Shown piece by piece: positions 1-9,400 of a stretch of DNA of 64,000 nucleotides. Below the pieces are notes generated by a model. The model ran no database searches, was not told where the DNA came from, and saw nothing but the letters and a program-made list of their open reading frames with translations. Within the stretch, counting starts at the first letter, position 1. The number at the start of each line of letters is the position of its first letter. Made by a program: the position numbers and the translations under genes. The DNA comes from CS1-C013 sp964353745 (GTDB lineage: Archaea; Aenigmatarchaeota; Aenigmatarchaeia; Aenigmatarchaeales; Aenigmatarchaeaceae), in contig CAYGWD010000001.1 of assembly GCA_964353745.1 (NCBI GenBank), forward strand, positions 13,651 to 77,650, given 5' to 3'.

Positions 1-44
1 TGCCTAATCATATTAACTGAAAAGAATATTTAAATTCTATAATG

Positions 45-716
45 TTAACTAATTACCGTTCCGCAATGCTTTCCTTCCACAGCTCTTATAATTTCTTCTG
101 GATCGCTACCATTTATGAAAACTGTTTTTATCTTGGCTTTTTTTATTAATCTAGTTGCTTTCAAGTCGAAGAATCTGTACTCGCCTGGAACCTGAAGGTT
201 TTTCATCATTATCTTTTCAAATCCGTTGTAACTTAGTTCATCGAACTTCTTTGCATTAGGGTCTTTTTTCGGATCATCAGAGTATACTCCATCAACGTTG
301 GTAGCATTTATCAGCAAATTAGCTTTTATAGCTTGAGCAAATAGAGCTGAGACGTAATCAGTCGAATTACCTGGATGGATGCCGCCACAAACCAGAATCT
401 TCTTTCCAAAGCTCTTCTTTAAGTCGACAACATTCCTTATAGATTGTTTGTAGGCATCATTCCCCAAAGCGGCTATGAGAACAAAGGCATTCAAATGAGT
501 GCCTTCGATTCCTATCCAGTCTAACAAATCATTGCTTGGTTTAAATTTTTTTGCAATGTCCCTGTATTGTCTGCTGGTTTTTCCTCCTCCGCAAACGACA
601 ACTAGCCTATGCCCCGCTCTCTTTAATCTTTTCAGGACTTCTGCATATTTTTTAAAATTTTCAGAATCAAGCTCTTTAGTCAGCAGAGACCCACCAAGAG
701 AAATTACAATTCTCAT
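45..716 (-). CDS. pyrH: UMP kinase, archaeal type
   Basis: Cytosolic amino-acid-kinase-fold enzyme that phosphorylates UMP to UDP with ATP, feeding pyrimidine nucleotide and UDP-sugar synthesis. Seen: N-terminal ISLGGSLL phosphate loop, VCGGGKTSRQYRD, the nucleotide-binding stretch ATNVDGVYSDDPKKDP, and FFDLKATRLIKK near the C-terminus. At 223 residues the length is normal for archaeal PyrH. I chose the ATG at 716-714 because the kinase core begins there (MRIVISLGG); an ATG at 740 would add only eight residues with no family match. It is divergent from the phosphoribosyltransferase at 796, with AT-rich promoter DNA between. Family assignment is secure. Confidence 0.93.
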   Translation of the reverse strand: MRIVISLGGSLLTKELDSENFKKYAEVLKRLKRAGHRLVVVCGGGKTSRQYRDIAKKFKPSNDLLDWIGIEGTHLNAFVLIAALGNDAYKQSIRNVVDLKKSFGKKILVCGGIHPGNSTDYVSALFAQAIKANLLINATNVDGVYSDDPKKDPNAKKFDELSYNGFEKIMMKNLQVPGEYRFFDLKATRLIKKAKIKTVFINGSDPEEIIRAVEGKHCGTVIS

Positions 717-764
717 AGTTATTTTATTATGAATATTCATATATCAACTTGACGCAAAGTACTA

Positions 765-774
765 TTATAAATAT
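765..774 (+). promoter_or_regulatory. TATA box for the phosphoribosyltransferase gene
   Basis: TTATAAATAT lies 22-31 bases before the ATG at 796, the usual archaeal TATA distance for a leaderless or nearly leaderless transcript. No Shine-Dalgarno sequence is visible before this ATG. Confidence 0.5.
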
Positions 775-795
775 TTTAAATTTTATTAAATTCTC

Positions 796-1449
796 ATGGA
801 CAAGTTCGAGTGCTGGCTGCCAAGTTGGGATTACCTTTATAATTCTTGCAAGGAAGTAGTTAAAAAAATGAAAAAAGACGAATTCAAACCAGATTTTGTA
901 GTAGCACTTTCTAGAGGAGGTTTCGTACCTGCAAGGACTATTTGTGATATGCTTATAATAAAGGACTTGGTCTCCATAAAAGTTGACCATTGGGGAATAA
1001 CAGCTACCCCGGACGGAAAGGTAAATATAAGGTATCCGCTAAATGCTGATTTGAAAGGAAAAAGAGTTCTTCTTGTCGATGATATAACAGACACTGGAGA
1101 GAGTATGATTGCATCTAAAGGTTATATAAAAACTCTAAATCCTCAAGAGATAAAAACTGCTGCTGCTTTGCATATAAGAACATCAAAGTTAAAGCCTGAC
1201 TATTACGGCGAGGAAATAGACTGGAAATGGGTTATATTTCCATGGAACTATACAGAAGATATGTGCAACATAGTGCCAAAAGTTCTTGAAAATAAAAAAC
1301 CAAAAAGTTTAAAAGAAATAAGGTATGGGTTAAAGGAACATTTTAAAATAGATGTTTATGAAGGGGCTGTTCTTGAAATATTAGATGAGCTAAAGGAAAG
1401 AAATGTAGCGGCCTATGATGGCGGAGGCTGGTTAAAGGCTAAACCTTAG
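796..1449 (+). CDS. Purine/xanthine-type phosphoribosyltransferase
   Basis: Type I phosphoribosyltransferase, probably salvaging a purine base with PRPP. Seen: the PRPP-binding signature LLVDDITDTGES near residue 97 and the substrate-side loop VALSRGGFVPAR near residue 35. A C-terminal extension of about 45 residues (KSLKEIRYGLKEHFKIDVYEG onward) looks like a small helical or winged-helix add-on. The length of 217 residues is slightly above the minimal fold because of it. The 3' end overlaps the convergent MTA phosphorylase gene by 11 bases. Which base it uses (hypoxanthine, xanthine or guanine) cannot be read from sequence alone. Confidence 0.85.
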   Translation: MDKFECWLPSWDYLYNSCKEVVKKMKKDEFKPDFVVALSRGGFVPARTICDMLIIKDLVSIKVDHWGITATPDGKVNIRYPLNADLKGKRVLLVDDITDTGESMIASKGYIKTLNPQEIKTAAALHIRTSKLKPDYYGEEIDWKWVIFPWNYTEDMCNIVPKVLENKKPKSLKEIRYGLKEHFKIDVYEGAVLEILDELKERNVAAYDGGGWLKAKP

Positions 1450-2221
1450 CGTTCTTCAGAGCTTCTTTGCAAATGCATTTTCTATCTTCAGGAATATTAT
1501 TGACAACTTCTTTTATTATATTATTTATCTTTTCCTGGCTTTCCTTCATTGTCTTAGCTATTTCATCAAATGAAACCGGTCTTTCAGAAAAAGAGTCATA
1601 GTCTGTGACAGTAGCTAATATGCCAAGGCAAATTTCTCTTTCCCTTGCCAAGATTGCTTCTGACACACCTGTCATTCCTATTATGTCCGCAAAATTCCTA
1701 AACATCTTGCTCTCTGCTCTCGTAGAAAATCTCGGACCTTCTATACAGACATAAGTTCCTTTGTCATGATATCTTATTCCCAAATCTTTACACGTCATAA
1801 TCAATGCTTTTCTTATCTCCGAACAAAACGGGTCTGCCAACGAAACGTGAGTCACATCACCGGTGTTGTAGAACGTGTTCATGCTCTTTCTCCAGTCTAT
1901 GAACTGGTCTGGTATCACTATGTCCCCAGGCTTATAGTCCTCTTCCAAAGAACCGACGGCACAGCAAGAAATAATTCTCTTTACACCAAGATTTTCAAAA
2001 CCTGTAATATTTGCTTTAAAGTTCAATTCGTGCGGAGGTATCTTATGACCTTGACCATGCCTTGACAGAAAAGCAATCTTCCTACCATTTATGTTGCCTG
2101 TATGGAAAACGTCGGATGGATTACCATAGACTGTCTTTATAGGAACCTTAAGTACATTGCTTATCATACTCGCATCATAAAGCCCTGAACCGCCTATGAT
2201 GCCTATTTCAACCTTCTCCAT
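1439..2221 (-). CDS. mtnP: S-methyl-5'-thioadenosine / purine nucleoside phosphorylase
   Basis: Phosphorolyses methylthioadenosine (or the inosine form) to a free base and methylthioribose-1-phosphate. This recycles the nucleoside released by polyamine synthesis and by some radical SAM enzymes, many of which are encoded in this window. Seen: N-terminal GIIGGSGLYD, RHGQGHKIPPHELNF, IEGPRFSTRAESKMFR, the MTG motif in IIGMTGVSEAILARE, and VTDYDSFSE. The length of 260 residues matches the MTAP/PNP family. The start ATG at 2221 is divergent from the beta-CASP gene. The 3' end overlaps the phosphoribosyltransferase gene. Whether adenine or hypoxanthine derivatives are preferred is not certain. Confidence 0.9.
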   Translation of the reverse strand: MEKVEIGIIGGSGLYDASMISNVLKVPIKTVYGNPSDVFHTGNINGRKIAFLSRHGQGHKIPPHELNFKANITGFENLGVKRIISCCAVGSLEEDYKPGDIVIPDQFIDWRKSMNTFYNTGDVTHVSLADPFCSEIRKALIMTCKDLGIRYHDKGTYVCIEGPRFSTRAESKMFRNFADIIGMTGVSEAILAREREICLGILATVTDYDSFSERPVSFDEIAKTMKESQEKINNIIKEVVNNIPEDRKCICKEALKNAKV

Positions 2222-2280
2222 AAATTTAATAATACATAAAAGGATATTAACTTATCTGGTAAAACATTGGTTAGAATAAC

Positions 2281-3525
2281 ATGAAAATAAAATGTCTGGG
2301 CGGTTTCAGGGAAGTTGGAAGAACCGCTGTTCTAGTGGAAGGTAAGGAAAATGTCCTGCTCGATTACGGAATGGAGGTAGAAACTGGCAAGCTGCCCAAC
2401 CCTGTTAATAAGGTGGACATTGCTATTTTAGGCCATGCGCACCTCGACCACAGCGGTTATTGCCCTGTAATTTATAGAAAGTTCAAGCCGCCTATTTACT
2501 CGACTATCGCAACTTTTGAACTTGCCCATCTGCTCTTGAAAGACAGCATCAAAGTCGCGAAGTATAGGGGCCTTGTCAGACGCTTTGAAAAAAACGACAT
2601 TGAGAAAATGAAGAATCATGAAGTGATAGTAACCTACGGCCAGAAGATCGAAGGAGATAATTTTTCTTTGGACATATTTGACGCTGGCCATATACCTGGA
2701 AGCATGGCGCCTTTGTTGGAGATGGGAAACAAAAGAATACTTTATGCCTGCGACTTTAATACTAATCCGTCACGCCTGCTGAACGGGGCAAGCATAGACG
2801 CCAAGGATGTGGACGTCTTAATAATAGAGAGCACTTATTCTGAAAGGAACCATTCCCCGAGAAAGGAAACCGAGAAAAAGTTCTTTGAAGCTGTTGAAAG
2901 CACTATCGCCAATGAGGGAGTGGCGGTGATACCCTGTTTCGCTGTCGGAAGGGCAGCAGAGATACTAATGATATTGAAAAGTTTCAATCCAAAGTTTCCT
3001 GTTTATCTTGACGGCATGGCAAAGACTGCCTCTCAACTGGCAATGAAATACCCTGAATTTATCAGGGACCCCAAAGCCTTGAAAAAAGCCTTGAATATTT
3101 CTCGCCTCATATGGGATGAAAAGGATAGAAAGAAAGTGGTAAAAAAGCCTTGCGCTATTATTTCATCCAGTGGAATGCTGGAAGGAGGACCGTCTGTCAG
3201 TTATATAAAATATTTGTATAATAACCCTGAGAGCTCTGTCATATTCACTGGGTTTTTGATTCCTAATACTGCTGGAAGGGCGCTGGTGGAGACTGGTAGG
3301 TTCGTCACGGAAGGGTTTGACTTGAAAATAAAGATGGGTATTCATCGATTTGATTTTTCTGCCCATGCAGGTCGTGATGATTTGTTTAAATTTGTTGATG
3401 AGATCAATCCTCAGAAAGTTATTTGCTTGCATGGAGACAATTGCGAATGTTTTGCCAAAGAACTTGGAGAAAAAGGATTTGATGCGATCGCTCCAAAGAA
3501 TGGGGATATAGTTGATATTGATTGA
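2281..3525 (+). CDS. Beta-CASP metallo-beta-lactamase RNase, aCPSF2-like
   Basis: Probable zinc-dependent endo- or exoribonuclease of the archaeal CPSF family acting in mRNA 3'-end processing or decay. Seen: motif 2 HAHLDH at residues 52-57, the motif 3 histidine in DAGHIPGSM, the motif 4 aspartate in YACDFNTNPS, and beta-CASP motifs A (IIESTYS), B (IPCFAVGRAAEIL) and C (FSAHAGRDDL). The protein begins directly with the nuclease domain and has 414 residues, so the KH domains of aCPSF1 are absent; this points to aCPSF2. The homing-endonuclease-like gene follows after 58 bases on the same strand. Confidence 0.88.
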   Translation: MKIKCLGGFREVGRTAVLVEGKENVLLDYGMEVETGKLPNPVNKVDIAILGHAHLDHSGYCPVIYRKFKPPIYSTIATFELAHLLLKDSIKVAKYRGLVRRFEKNDIEKMKNHEVIVTYGQKIEGDNFSLDIFDAGHIPGSMAPLLEMGNKRILYACDFNTNPSRLLNGASIDAKDVDVLIIESTYSERNHSPRKETEKKFFEAVESTIANEGVAVIPCFAVGRAAEILMILKSFNPKFPVYLDGMAKTASQLAMKYPEFIRDPKALKKALNISRLIWDEKDRKKVVKKPCAIISSSGMLEGGPSVSYIKYLYNNPESSVIFTGFLIPNTAGRALVETGRFVTEGFDLKIKMGIHRFDFSAHAGRDDLFKFVDEINPQKVICLHGDNCECFAKELGEKGFDAIAPKNGDIVDID

Positions 3526-3583
3526 CGGCTCTTATTTGGAAGAGTGGAATAAGGATAAATAATTCTTTCAATTAAAAGATTAT

Positions 3584-4843
3584 ATGAACTTTGAAGAAGA
3601 ATTTCAAACATATATTAAAAATTCTCCTAAAGTCAAGACAACTGTTCATTGGTGGGACCTATATAATGGGCATTATGTAGAATTGACTTCTGATATACAA
3701 AAGCAATTATTTCATGAAGCTATCAGCAAAAGTGGGTCTTACACTTCATTGGGCAAATCTCTAAATAAACCTAGAAAAATAATATCAAATTGTTCAAAAC
3801 TGATTCATAGACCGAATGTTTTATTACTGAAAAAATTATGCGATTATATTGATTTTTCTAGAAGTGAAATTGAAAGAAATATATTAAATATCGGCAAATC
3901 ACATTTCAAACCAAATCTTCCATTTAAACTTCATAATGAAAGCGGCGTAGAGATAAGAGCTGCATTTCTTTCTGACGGTCATGTTCCTAAGAATCCGACT
4001 TCATGTCCTGTATATTCAGCATCAGAAATGGATCTTCAAGAAAGATTGATTGAACTTTGCAAGATTATATTTGGAGAATTTAACTGTGAAATAAAGTATG
4101 GGCATAAAGCATTAGAAACAAAATTCCCTGCTGTTATAGGCACCGCATTGGAACTTGGTGGCGTGCCTAGAGGAGATAAACGAATTGTCAATTGCTACGT
4201 ACCTAAGGATATATTAACTGGAGAAGATAAATTAAAGCGGATATATCTAAGTAGAGTTTTCGACGATGAAGGAGATGTCTACTTTGATAAACATGGCAAA
4301 AGAGCTGTCAGATTAACTAGGACTGTTAGCATAAATAATTGTAAAGATACTTTTAAATTAAATCAAGGAAAATGGACACCATGCAATGTCTCTAATGCTC
4401 CAATAAGCAACTTGATAAGAGGCGAACAACTTCTCTTAAGAAGACTAAGAATTGATGCCAAAATCTACAATGAAGGCTTCTATAGATCTAGAAAAGATAA
4501 AATTACCACAAAATGGAGAATTCAAATCGGTCAGCAAGACAGTGTTAAAAGATTTGAATCAGAAATAGGCTTTGGTTTAGAAGCAAAACGAGACAAGTTA
4601 AAGAAATTGGTAAATTCTTATGTAAAGAGAAAACTTCCTAACAATTGTGGGAAGAATCTTGTAATGGAAGTTGGTAGAAAATATTATCAGAGGAACGGGT
4701 TTTTTCGCTATAGAGATTTAAGCAAAGATTTTGTAAGCATGAAATTCTCCTCAAACTTCGCTGGAAGCCATTTGAAAAGCCTACTAAATGAGGGTAAAAT
4801 CAGAAAAATTGAACGTGGTAAATATGTTATTAATAGACGGTAG
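3584..4843 (+). CDS. Free-standing LAGLIDADG-type homing-endonuclease-like protein
   Basis: Two candidate LAGLIDADG helices end in acidic residues: VEIRAAFLSDG (residues 122-132) and IYLSRVFDDEGD (220-231). The first is followed by a typical endonuclease half-domain pattern. The N-terminal 120 residues include a helix-turn-helix-like stretch (SYTSLGKSLNKPRKIISNC), and the C-terminal 70 residues resemble a winged helix (FRYRDLSKDF to KIERGKYVINRR). No intein splice blocks are present, so it is a free-standing gene rather than an intein. It sits between the aCPSF2-like gene and rtcA, and its last 20 bases overlap the rtcA start. It could be a mobile gene or a domesticated DNA-binding protein. 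Family call moderate, activity unknown. Confidence 0.65.
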   Translation: MNFEEEFQTYIKNSPKVKTTVHWWDLYNGHYVELTSDIQKQLFHEAISKSGSYTSLGKSLNKPRKIISNCSKLIHRPNVLLLKKLCDYIDFSRSEIERNILNIGKSHFKPNLPFKLHNESGVEIRAAFLSDGHVPKNPTSCPVYSASEMDLQERLIELCKIIFGEFNCEIKYGHKALETKFPAVIGTALELGGVPRGDKRIVNCYVPKDILTGEDKLKRIYLSRVFDDEGDVYFDKHGKRAVRLTRTVSINNCKDTFKLNQGKWTPCNVSNAPISNLIRGEQLLLRRLRIDAKIYNEGFYRSRKDKITTKWRIQIGQQDSVKRFESEIGFGLEAKRDKLKKLVNSYVKRKLPNNCGKNLVMEVGRKYYQRNGFFRYRDLSKDFVSMKFSSNFAGSHLKSLLNEGKIRKIERGKYVINRR

Positions 4844-5822
4844 TTATGGCGAATCCGGAGGCCAAATATTGAGAACTTCTGTTGCTTTGTCAGCAATTAC
4901 AGGAAAGCCTTGTAAAATTTTTAATATAAGAAAGAATAGAGAGAATCCTGGTTTGAAAGCTCAGCATCTTAAAGGAATAGAAGCCGCAGCTGAAATATGC
5001 AATGCCGAATTAAAGAATGCTAAGATAGGCAGTGACTGGATAGAATTCGTACCTAAGAAAATCAAAAGTGGTAATTTTTCTATAGATATTAAAACTGCAG
5101 GCTCGTTAACATTGTTTCTCCAAACAATAATCCCTGTATGCATCCATGCCGATAAAGAAATTAATTTGGAAGTGATTGGCGGAACCGATGTTGAATGGAG
5201 CCCTAACGTAGAATATTTCCAGGAAGTTTTTTGTAGAAATGTTGAAAAGATGGGTGTTGAAATAGAATCAGAAATATTAAAATACGGTTTCTATCCCAAA
5301 GGCGGAGGAAAAATCAAAGTTAGAATAAAACCATGCGATAAATTAAAGCCTTGGGTTTGTTTGGAAAGAGGTAAAGTAAATAGATATGACATTAGAAGCA
5401 TTGTCAGCAAATCTTTGGAAAGAGCTAAAGTAGCGGAAAGACAAATCGAGGGTGCAAAGAAAATAATACCCAAGTTTGATTGCGAACATTCAGAGTATGT
5501 GGAAGCTCTATCGCCTGGAACAGCAGTTCATATACATGCTCATTGCGATAATTCGGTGTTAGGCTCTACGTTTTTAGGCAGAATTGGTAAACCTGCTGAA
5601 AAAATCGGCGAGGAATGTGCAAGATTCTTAATGAAACAGATAGAATCTAATGCATGCTTGGATGAGCACATGGCAGATCAAATCCTCCCTTATCTAGCAT
5701 TAGCAGGCAAATCAAAAGTTTCTGTCGCTGAGATTACAAATCATTGCAGAACAAATATGTGGGTTATAGAAAAATTCTTACCAGTGAAGTTTGAAATAAA
5801 TGATAGAATAATATCAGTTTAA
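4824..5822 (+). CDS. rtcA: RNA 3'-terminal phosphate cyclase
   Basis: Converts RNA 3'-phosphate ends to 2',3'-cyclic phosphates through an adenylated enzyme intermediate. Seen: N-terminal IDGSYGESGGQILRTSVALS, the family core FYPKGGGKIKV, and CLDEHMADQILPYLALA, which contains the expected adenylated histidine. The length of 332 residues fits the family. I chose the ATG at 4824 because the conserved domain starts two residues later; the upstream ATG at 4788 would add twelve non-conserved residues lying inside the preceding reading frame. The start overlaps the end of the LAGLIDADG gene. The stop overlaps the stop of the convergent cohesin gene by four bases. Confidence 0.93.
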   Translation: MLLIDGSYGESGGQILRTSVALSAITGKPCKIFNIRKNRENPGLKAQHLKGIEAAAEICNAELKNAKIGSDWIEFVPKKIKSGNFSIDIKTAGSLTLFLQTIIPVCIHADKEINLEVIGGTDVEWSPNVEYFQEVFCRNVEKMGVEIESEILKYGFYPKGGGKIKVRIKPCDKLKPWVCLERGKVNRYDIRSIVSKSLERAKVAERQIEGAKKIIPKFDCEHSEYVEALSPGTAVHIHAHCDNSVLGSTFLGRIGKPAEKIGEECARFLMKQIESNACLDEHMADQILPYLALAGKSKVSVAEITNHCRTNMWVIEKFLPVKFEINDRIISV

Positions 5823-6424
5823 CTGCAAGCTCTTGTTTTCTTGGTTGTCTGAGAGCATCCGCTTGGGCTGCATTTCCTTGACCAATAGCAGGTTGTGCAG
5901 GTACCATCACTCTCACAGTTTGTTACCCACGAACCACAAGTGCAGACAGGTTGATTGTTGAAAGAACCATTGCTAACAGTACAGGTTATGGGAAATGATG
6001 ACTGATCGCCTAATTTTGCATCTTTGATTTCTAAATAGCAACTGCCAACGCTTTTTACTTTGAACGTTAAAGTTGCTATTGAAGAACTTCCTGTGAAACC
6101 GTTGTAAGGACTCTTTGCAGAGTATGCAGCCTCATAATAGCTATTAATATTATCTATCCATTTCATTGAATCAAACCATAAGTTTTTTGTATTCACCTTT
6201 GCACTAACCAAATTTAGTAAACTATTATTCCAATAAAGTTTAAAATCGAAACCATAGAGGTTAATTACGTTATCAACCTTTACATCAACAGTGAAGTTGC
6301 TGCTTGGCGTAAGATTCGAATTAACAACGCTAGAAGGATTCACATAAATCGTTGCAGCAAAGGCCGTGTTAGCAAAAAGGGTAGACAGGAGAATTGAGAT
6401 TAAAAATATTTTTGATTTCATCAT
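5819..6424 (-). CDS. Secreted cohesin-domain protein with C-terminal cysteine-rich module
   Basis: Exported protein with a signal peptide (MMKSKIFLISILLSTLFANTAFA), then a domain at about residues 26-155 with cohesin features: TIYVNPSSVVNSNLTPSSNFTVDVKVDNV, YGFDFKLYWNNSLLNLV and SSIATLTFKVKSVG. The last ~40 residues form a Cys/Trp-rich TSP1-like tail (CTCGSWVTNC, CYWSRKCSPSGC). There is no membrane anchor, so surface attachment is unexplained. The chosen ATG at 6424 overlaps the TGA of the upstream dockerin protease (ATGA), so the two are translationally coupled. Cohesins bind calcium-loaded dockerins; a partner dockerin is on the neighbouring protease, so I infer a protease-scaffold pair. 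Binding itself is not shown by sequence. Confidence 0.75.
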   Translation of the reverse strand: MMKSKIFLISILLSTLFANTAFAATIYVNPSSVVNSNLTPSSNFTVDVKVDNVINLYGFDFKLYWNNSLLNLVSAKVNTKNLWFDSMKWIDNINSYYEAAYSAKSPYNGFTGSSSIATLTFKVKSVGSCYLEIKDAKLGDQSSFPITCTVSNGSFNNQPVCTCGSWVTNCESDGTCTTCYWSRKCSPSGCSQTTKKTRACS

Positions 6425-9400
6425 GTGCACCTCTTGTTGAAGTTGTTAGACAATATTATGGCATCTAAAATATTTACTATTCCATCACCATTTATATCGC
6501 CAGTTGAAGTCTTTTTGTTGAAGTTGTTAGACAATGTTATGGCATCTAAAATATTTACTATGCCATCACAATTTATATCGCCTAGACAGTTACAAGGCTT
6601 GGTGACTATGACTCTTACGCTCGCTGGGTCTACTCTTGATAGTGCATCTGTCCACCAATCATTGCCTGTGTTGCCATTGTTGCCTGCATCCTGACCTAAA
6701 TCCCTCTCGTGTATCCAGAACATTATTCTTTGATTTCCTGTTGTTGACCTATAAAATGAAGCTGGAGCTTGACAACTCACAACAATAGTTTCTCCCATAT
6801 CTAATATACCATTTGGAAAGTCTTCACTCGCTACTGTACAACTAACTCCTGTTGGGCATTGACTTGGAGGTGCATGAACGCAACCATCGCTTCCACTGCC
6901 TCCGTCGTAAAAAGCATTTATTCTTCCTTTATTATCTCTTGTTCCCAACGGATTGTTATAATCTGAAACATTCCAAAATTCAACACCTACATACCAATTA
7001 TTTTGTGCATGCCATCCAGTATTAAGTATAGAAACGTTAACAACTATAAATGAAGTGTCCCAAATAGAAACATCACCACTAGTAACTCCATTTACATTTA
7101 CATCATTTATATAAGAATCATAAGTAACATCACATTGACATAGTCCTCCACAATGATAATCTCTCATTTGATTTGCACTATTGTATGCTTGAAGGAAAGG
7201 TGCCCGACAAGCTACTGCATAATTAGGCACTGCTGCAGTGTCAGGATAACCTCCGTCATAGCTTTCACATGTTTCTTTTCCACTAGCTCTTATTGCTAAT
7301 ATATTATTTATTGCATTTGCTCCATTAACTCTTCCGTGGCCTTCAATGCTAGTTCCATAACCGGCAGGTTCTGCACCTTCTATTAAAGCTTTTCTTATGT
7401 CACAAACACTTGCAGTAGGATATGCCTGGAACATTAACGCAACAGTTCCTGAAACATGAGGAGTTGCCATACTAGTTCCACTTTGTGCATGGTATTTATC
7501 ATTTCCACAAATATCAAACCAAGTTGCCTCTCTTCCTTGAGAAGATCTTGCAGCACAAATAAATTCTCCAGGAGCAGTTACATCAGGCTTTATAGTACCT
7601 TGAGGTGCTGGTCCTCTACTGCTGGAAAAGGATACAAAGTCTTTTGTTCCTGGAGTATTTTTTATGAAGATATTTCGATAAGTTTCACTGTCTTGAGTCC
7701 AAGTTCCAGTGCAACCGGTAGTATCTGGAGTTCCACATCTATAAGGCCATCCTATTCTATCTTCAATGTTACAATCTTTTGGTGCCCCATTACATCCTAC
7801 CCAAGCATAGCAATGTTGGATTTCATGGCCCCAACAACCGCTACACTCGCTTTGTGGTTTGTCCGGATAACAAGTCGTTGGACCGATTCCATCGTAAAAT
7901 AATCCGCAACCACACCAACTACAACCTAACTGATTTTCACATCCGTTTCTATTAAGAGGATCAAAATCGTTACAAACTTTAGGAGTACCTGAACATGAAA
8001 AAGTATTCGTGCGTGAGTTGTACCATGGTTCAGGATCACCAGGACAACAACCCCAACCGCCTTCGTTCTGATGAGAACGCAATAAAATTTCAAAACCTAC
8101 ATATGGTCCTGCAGCGAAATTTTGAGAAGCTAAATTCCAAAAACCATCACCATTACCTCTACCATTTGGATCCCACCAAACATCTGTTGCAGAATAACAA
8201 GGTCTGTCTTTGTGTTCACTTTCTAAATTAAAATTAATGTTAGCAGGCCATGAGCTTGGTTGTAATGTTAAATGAACACCTGTTTCCTCAGTTAAAGGAA
8301 AATCGTCTATGCTATCCAAATCTGTTATAATAGCGCCTGCATTATTGGTAAATTGACTTACAACTTCAGAATTAACATTTATATTTAATTTATTTCTATA
8401 AGGAATTTTATCATTTAAAAACATTAATGAATTATAAACATTGTTTGGAAAATCTTTTTTTACTGTTGAACCTACTGCAATAACTCCATCTATACATGCA
8501 GGATATAGTGTAGCAACTGCTGGGCCATCATTTCCTTGAGCAGCTACAAACACTACTCCATGACCTAGAGCACTAATGATAGCATTGTACCTTCTTAGAT
8601 CATCTCCAAACAAATTTAAACCTCTACATATATTTGCATCTGAAGGTCTACCAGAACTGTAGCTAATCACGTTAACATGCTGTGCTATTGCTTGCTCTAT
8701 AGCATCTGCAATCCAAAGTGAATTTGTTGTACCATCGTCCTTATAAACCTTCCAAATATACAAATCAGCTTTTGGAGCAACTCCTTTGTATTTTCCGCCA
8801 GACTCAGAACCGTTACCTGCAGCTATTCCTGCACAATGTGTTCCATGAGCGCTTTTATCTGTATATGAAGTATGTCTGTCGGTTGTTGTGTCGTTCCAAA
8901 ATTTAATTCTTCCTGCAAAATCTTTATGATTGTCTATACCTGTGTCTATCATTGCTATTCTTACACCTTCGCCAGTTAAATCACTCCCTAAATAATTATA
9001 AGGTAATCCCATAGAACTTACAGAATCGTTTAAAGCAGGTTTATCCATTACCACATCTCTAACATAAAATCCAAGTCCTCTTAAAGTTTTTGTTAAACTT
9101 TCATAGTTTTCATTTGGTACTTCAATAAGAGATGTAGCATAATCAGGATCATTAACGTAAACTGATGCATTATATTCTTTTACAATTTCGTCTAAAGGTA
9201 AGCTTGAAATTTCTTCATATTCTACACTTAATGATTTTGAAAGAGTTTGCGATAAAACTTTTGGTGATGAATAAACACTATTCCATTTTTCAGGTTTGAA
9301 AAGAAATTGTGAATAATTTTCCAATGGTGGCAATATTTCTATATAAGAATTATTTGTTTCTATTTTTTCTGCCCCTAACATTGAAAAAGCTGGAGAGATA

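Noticed and set aside
3584..4843. Intein or intron explanation for the LAGLIDADG gene
   Set aside because: No splice blocks are present and both neighbouring genes are intact, so it is a free-standing gene.
7456..7902. 148-residue open frame on the plus strand opposite the protease
   Set aside because: It is antisense to the conserved S8 catalytic region, Ser-rich, and has no promoter or ribosome-binding site; a shadow of the real gene.
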